A stretch of DNA of 64,000 nt from Hypomesus transpacificus. Taxonomy: Eukaryota > Chordata > Actinopteri > Osmeriformes > Osmeridae. Location of the stretch: contig NC_061080.1 in assembly GCF_021917145.1 (NCBI RefSeq), positions 1,407,497-1,471,496 on the forward strand. Direction: 5' to 3'. Position 1 is the first letter of the stretch; every line of letters begins with the position of its first letter. This document shows positions 59,599 through 64,000 of the stretch, piece after piece. Both the position numbers and the translations under genes were made by a program. Below the pieces are notes generated by a model. That model worked only from the letters and a program-made list of their open reading frames with translations. It searched no databases and was not told the DNA's origin.

Positions 59599-62500
59599 GA
59601 TGAATTGAGCCGTCAGCTAATATATGACCGTGCTCGAGATATTACACATCAAAGTGAGTCACCATTTTCCGTCCTTTCATTTCTAGGTTTTTGCAGGGAT
59701 AAACACAAGACTTTCAGACATCAATAACCCAATGAAAGGACTAGGAACTCTGTACTTGAAGAAAACAGTAAAAAAAAAATATATATATATATATATAATA
59801 AATAAATAAAAAAAAATATATATATAATAAAAAAAAATATATATATAATACTAATAATAATCCTACCTGGTGTGAGTCAGGCTCCTCAACTGACCGGCCC
59901 ACACAGCTGAGACCGGCCATGCTGGACGAACTGACCCCCTGAGCCCTCTGGGCCTTCTGACCGATGGGGGCCTCCTTCCCACCAGGGGGCGCTGCCATCA
60001 GCGTGACGATGGAGTCCTTGGTGCAGCGCGGCCGCCGTCCCGACTCCAGGTACTCCACCAGCTCGGCGGGGGCGGGCCCCGTGTCGGGGAGGGGGTCGGA
60101 GGGTTTCCGCCGGTCCTTGGAGCCGAAGGACCAGCGGAGGGGGAGGACCTTGCTCAGGGTGTCCCTGGTCTTGGTGGGGGTCCTCATGCTCACGCTGCGG
60201 CCCTGGAGGCCGCGCACGAACGGCCGCGTCTCAAAACCACCTGGGGAGGGACATCCGACCAGGTTAGCATCCCTGACGACCGCACGAGATACTGACCTCT
60301 GAAAAAAGACTGTCTGACCGAAACTGAAGGGGTCGTCCCCCTTTCAGTCTATTCATATACTGAGCAGACTGGTTTGTATACAGCGGGTGTCATTGATACG
60401 AAAGATATCATGGTGTGTTGGTGATTGGTTGGTGAGGTGACTGTAAAGGGGGTCATGGAAGCCTCACCCCCTCCACCTTTCTCCTCCTTGGGGGGGTCGT
60501 CCAGGAAGACGGGGGACTCGGGGGAGTCGGGGAGGGAGGAGGGGCAGGTGGTGGAGGAGCGGGACACCAGGCTGCCCCTCTTGCTGTCTCCCGCCAGGCG
60601 GATCAGCCAGTGGTCCGACATGGAGGAGCTGGTGGAGCCTGGGAGGGAGGGAGGGAGGGGGGAGGGAGGGAGGGGGGGAGGGGAGGGAGGAGGAGGGGTT
60701 ATCATCGTCCCCTGAACTCATACAGATGCCAGGTTGATGACTATTCATGTTTTGTGAGGAAACCTGTCAACTAGCCAGCCAGCTAGCCAGTCAACCAGCC
60801 AGTCAGTCAACCAGCCAGCCAGTCAACCAGCCAGCCAGTCAACCAGCCAGTCAACCAGCCAGTCAACCAGCCAGTCAGCCAGCCAGTCAACCAGCCAGCC
60901 AACCACCCAGCCAGCCAGCCAGTCAACCAACCAGTCAACCAGCCAGCCAGCCAGCCAGTCAATCAACCAGACAGTTACAGTTTTTCACAATTGCTAAAAC
61001 ACCAAACCCCATTCTCAGAATCAAATGTTCAGTGGCCTAAACCCATTTATCAGACACTCTTTTGGCAAAACTTGAAACATTTAGGACTGTCATGCACTTG
61101 TGCTGCAACATGGTAAACACAGGCGGCAAACAGTAAACAAAACTACAACACAGTTGTCATCTGTAAAACACAATGTTCACACTTATTTCTAATGGTGGTT
61201 TGGGACAACGTCAGCTTTCACCGTGGGGTCTGCATACAAGAATAGTTCAACATCAACCAGCAATGTTTACTGTAAATGTTTGCCTTCCCCCATACAGCCC
61301 TTTTCTCAACCCAAGTGAAGAGTTTTTCTCTGTGTGGCGGTGGAAGGACTATGACCTACACCCATATACCAGGGTAAATCTCCTACAGACGTATAATGTG
61401 GAGTGTTTTCAAGGCTGGATCCAGCACACCAGAGGGTTTTTACCAGGGTTTTTTGCTACTTAAATGCATTTACTGTATATACATAAACAAATTTGTCTTA
61501 ACATGGAACTACATGGCCTGGATGTTGTGTTGTCCATTTTTATGTGTTGTGTCTAATGATTGCTCCATGGTGTTTATATATTGATGTGCTGTGTTTAGGA
61601 TCTGACAGCATAGTTTGATTTTGAGCACAGGTTACATGGTTTAGGGGCGAGTGTTTGATTTTGCCAGAAGAGTCAGAGGTTTCGGAAATTGAGTTTGAAT
61701 ATTTGGTTTTGAGAAAATGGTTGACTGTTTCAAGACATGTGTTTTAACGCTTAAGAAAAACTGTAACCAGCCAGCCAGTCCTGTCCTGTAACCAGCCAGC
61801 CAGTCCTGTCCTATAACCAGCCAGCCAGTCCTGTCCTGTAACCAGCCAGCCAGTCCTGTCCTGTAACCAGCCAGTCCTGTACCGTCCTATACCCAGCCAG
61901 CCAGTCCTGTCCTGTAACCAGCCAGTCCTGTCCTGTAACCAGCCAGCCAGTCCTGTCCTGTAACCAGCCAGTCCTGTACCGTCCTATAACCAGCCAGCCA
62001 GTCCTGTCCTGTAACCAGCCAGCCAGTCCTGTCCTGTAACCAGCCAGTCCTGTTCCGTCCTATAACCAGCCAGCCAGTTCTGTCCTGTAACCAGCCAGCC
62101 AGTCCTGTAACCAGCCAGTCCTGTACCGTCCTATAACCAGCCAGCCAGTCCTGTCCTGTAACCAGCCAGCCAGTCCTGTCCTGTAACCAGCCAGTCCCGT
62201 ACCGTCCTATAACCAGCCAGCCAGTCCTGTCCTGTAATCAGCCAGCCAGTCCTGTCCTGTAACCAGCCAGCCAGTCCTGTCCTGTAACCAGCCAGTCCTG
62301 TACCGTCCTATAACCAGCCAGCCAGTCCTGTCCTGTAACCAGCCAGTCCTGTCCTGTAACCAGCCAGCCAGTCCTGTCCTGTAACCAGCCAGCCAGTCCT
62401 GTCCTGTAACCAGCCAGTCCTGTACCGTCCTATAACCAGCCAGCCAGTCCTGTCCTGTAACCAGCCAGTCCTGTACCATCCTACCTCGGAGGGAGGAGCT

Positions 62501-63594
62501 GGCGGACCAGGGTGGGATGACGTTGCGTCTCTGGTAGAAGAGGATGTAAGCCCCGCGGGTGCACACCTCCCCCTCTGGCACCAGGTCCACACTGCTGTCA
62601 TCATAACTGTACCACTGGCCGTCCACTGAGTTCCTGCAGTATGCTGGAGAGGAGGAGCACACACATGCACACATGCACGGGACACACACACACCAGGACA
62701 CACACACCAGGACACGCACACACCAGGACACTCACACACACAAGGACACACACACACCAGGACACACACACCAGGACACAAACACACACACACACACGCA
62801 CACACACACATGCACAGGACACACACACACACACACCAGGACACACACACACACCAGGACACACACACCAGGACACACACAAAGGACACACACATCACAC
62901 ATACACGTGGGTTACATAAACGGTCACCCTATGTGTGACTGTGATAACTGCTATTCTTATAAACATGTTGTCAAGGCTACAGACTGTCCAAATGAGCAGG
63001 CTTTCTTGTTTATCTGCAAGAATTTCCAGGAAAAATATAATGGTCTGTATGTTGTTCAATGCACTGCAATATGTTCCTTTGCGTTGTCATTTTTTCAGGA
63101 ACATGTGCAGTATGAGAAATATGTATATTGCCAAAATCGACCAACAAACCAACCAATCAACAAGCAAATCCATTAACCAATCAACTAATCACCTCCCCCA
63201 TACCAAACCAGCCCAGCCCCCCCTCACCTGTGTAGTGTCCTCCGTGCATGCCTCCGTGGTGATTACACACGGCGTACAGATCGTACAGGTAGTCCGGGGG
63301 CAGGCCCATGTCCGGGTGCTGGGGGGCGGCGCCGGGGGCCTGCTTCCAGGCCGGGGGGGCCCAGGGCCCCAGGCTCCTCATGCTCTGGCTCCTCTTCACC
63401 ACGTGGGGGGCCATGTCCAGCCCGGCCAGGGGGAAGCGCACCAGGGTGGACAGCTTGTTGCGTCGCTCGCCCACCTGGCGGAAGCGCTTGAGGTGGAGGA
63501 TGAGGATGTCGGGCAGGGTCCACAGGCTCATCTTCACCATGCCCTGCTGCGGCTGCTTGCAGTGAGGGCAGTTCCACGCGTCGTCCGGCGCCAA
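58621..63594 (-). CDS. usp43: ubiquitin carboxyl-terminal hydrolase 43, C-terminal five exons
   Basis: Exons 63228-63594, 62485-62643, 60468-60638, 59867-60240 and 58621-59460 (367, 159, 171, 374 and 840 bp) join in phase; about 636 residues. The first holds the second half of the USP fold: a CPHC zinc-type pair, SLWTLPDILILHLKRF, and the catalytic His box GGMHGGHYTAYC across the exon junction. The second has QWYSYDDSSV and GAYILFYQRRN. Then comes the USP43 tail: IPPWSASSSLRGSTSSSMS, GRSVSMRTPTK, LPLRWSFGSKD and a Ser/Arg-rich last exon ending YGTLQRTRYSTTSLGRKRTV-PESSF, close to human USP43. Exons with the catalytic Cys lie past 64000. The enzyme removes ubiquitin from substrates. The last exon is GC-rich and low in order, and gives a long spurious frame on the other strand. 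USP31, the nearest paralogue, is less likely given the C-terminus. Confidence 0.92.
59505..59594. repeat. (GA)n microsatellite in a usp43 intron
   Basis: About 90 bp of GA dinucleotides starting 45 bases upstream (intron side) of the acceptor of the last usp43 exon. On the coding strand it reads as (TC)n and would extend the pyrimidine tract. Confidence 0.9.
59770..59850. repeat. AT-rich repeat (TA)n/(A)n in a usp43 intron
   Basis: Alternating TA tracts separated by A runs, just inside the donor at 59867. Confidence 0.85.
60770..60975. repeat. CCAG/CCAGTCAA simple repeat in a usp43 intron
   Basis: Tandem CCAGCCAGTCAA-type units, ended abruptly by a Tc1/IS630-like insertion at 60976. Similar CCAG-based units resume at 61766. 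Confidence 0.85.
60976..61765 (+). mobile_element. IS630/Tc1-mariner-like element with transposase remnant
   Basis: TA-CAGTTTTTC at 60976 and GAAAAACTG-TA ending at 61765 are inverted ends; similarity continues inward (GCTAAAACAC against GTTAAAACAC). The flanking TA fits the TA target of the superfamily. At about 61284-61450 a frame reads LPPYSPFLNPSEEFFSVW-RWKDYD, then GWIQHTRGFLPGF: the third catalytic acidic region (SPxLNPxE) of a DDE transposase. The first two Asp regions are absent, so this is an internally deleted, non-autonomous copy. It split a CCAG repeat. Confidence 0.8.
61766..62480. repeat. 21-26 bp minisatellite next to a usp43 splice donor
   Basis: Units such as TAACCAGCCAGCCAGTCCTG-TCCTG, shorter forms with one CCAG, and forms with TACCGTCCTA, about 30 in all. 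On the coding strand the repeat begins a few bases after the donor at 62484 and each unit contains TTACAG, an acceptor-like word. Confidence 0.95.
62655..62905. repeat. CA-rich minisatellite (ACACACACCAGG-type)
   Basis: Degenerate ACACACACACCAGGAC units in the usp43 intron, ending about 12 bases from the acceptor of the exon at 62485-62643. On the coding strand it is GT-rich (GTGTGTCCTGGTG). Confidence 0.85.
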
Positions 63595-64000
63595 CTAGTG
63601 GGCGAAGCAGGGAGACGCTTTCCATTAGGCAGCTAAAGTGGGTTTAGATTAGGGGGTGAACTCTTTTTGTTTTAGGGGAATGTTATTGGGGCATTGTTCG
63701 ACTTCTGTGAAAGGGTTACCAGGAGTTCTTTTTGTCAGACAGCTGGACGTTCGTTCCAGTAACTTCCATGGTCAAACTGACGGATTCTGCCCCCCCCCTC
63801 CCTCCCCCAGTAAAAGTAATTTAACTTTCCCCCAGTTTGAGACGAGTGCAGGTCACCCCCTCCCCCTCAGCCCAGCCTGGGGTGACCTACAGCGGGGTAC
63901 GACTCCTCCACGCTGCCCCTCTGTAGCTTAATCCCCTCTCCCGCCCAGCTAGCCACCCAGCCACTGTCATCCCCAGACTTCATTAGACAGTTCCAGCATG
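63595..64000 (-). other. usp43 intron running off the right edge
   Basis: Sequence upstream of the 63594 acceptor. C-runs occur near 63791 and 63857. No further usp43 exon is evident before the window ends. Confidence 0.45.

Noticed and set aside
60747-61040. 97-residue frame of SQPA repeats
   Set aside because: Translation of the CCAG simple repeat inside a usp43 intron.
62207-62898. Long minus-strand frames with QDWLAGYRTG and CVCPGVCV repeats
   Set aside because: They read through the usp43 exon at 62485-62643 into flanking minisatellites; only the exon portion is coding.

Overview
The window is vertebrate nuclear DNA, almost certainly from a teleost fish. It has spliced genes with GT-AG introns and long UTRs, fish-type tRNA-derived SINEs, hAT and Tc1/IS630-like DNA transposons, an intact APE-type LINE and many simple repeats. 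The species cannot be told from the sequence. There are no prokaryotic features (operons, CRISPR, ribosome binding sites).

Layout, left to right: (1) 49-2601, minus: 5' part of a B7/CD80-CD86-like immunoglobulin co-receptor; its cytoplasmic tail lies beyond the left edge. (2) 6466-11860, minus: jpt1 (HN1), five exons, 154 aa, with introns loaded with nested hAT-type elements. (3) 12711-13907, minus: sumo2, four exons, 96 aa. (4) 15345-21093, minus: gga3, seventeen exons, 764 aa. (5) 24043-38125, minus: grb2, five exons, 217 aa, with an 11 kb first intron holding most of the local transposons. (6) 40260-41779, plus: a melanin-concentrating hormone receptor 1-type GPCR, two exons, 359 aa. (7) 45163-48388, plus: an intact LINE with a 12-bp target-site duplication. 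(8) 51646-54113: a 2.5 kb minisatellite with 18-bp units. (9) 58621-63594, minus: the 3' five exons of usp43, a ubiquitin-specific protease; its catalytic-Cys exons lie beyond the right edge.

All exon boundaries given were placed by reading GT-AG sites and checking that phases join. For jpt1, sumo2, gga3, grb2 and the receptor the joined frames are open from ATG to stop, and the lengths match or lie close to the vertebrate proteins. The order jpt1-sumo2-gga3-grb2 matches human 17q25.1, but nup85, mrps7, mif4gd and slc25a19, which lie among these genes in human, are absent. This fits one of two copies of the region left by the teleost genome duplication.

The genes are not a pathway unit: SUMO2 is a protein modifier, GGA3 a trans-Golgi clathrin adaptor, GRB2 a receptor tyrosine kinase-Ras adaptor, JPT1 a microtubule-associated small protein, USP43 a deubiquitinase. 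The most notable non-genic content is a three-level nest of hAT-type transposons in jpt1, a family of CAGTG-ended elements with 5-bp target duplications, an element carrying a broken RecQ-like helicase piece, a tandem repeat that triplicates a gga3 splice donor, and a minisatellite that forms a usp43 intron nearly from its donor. I found no convincing undescribed biological system.
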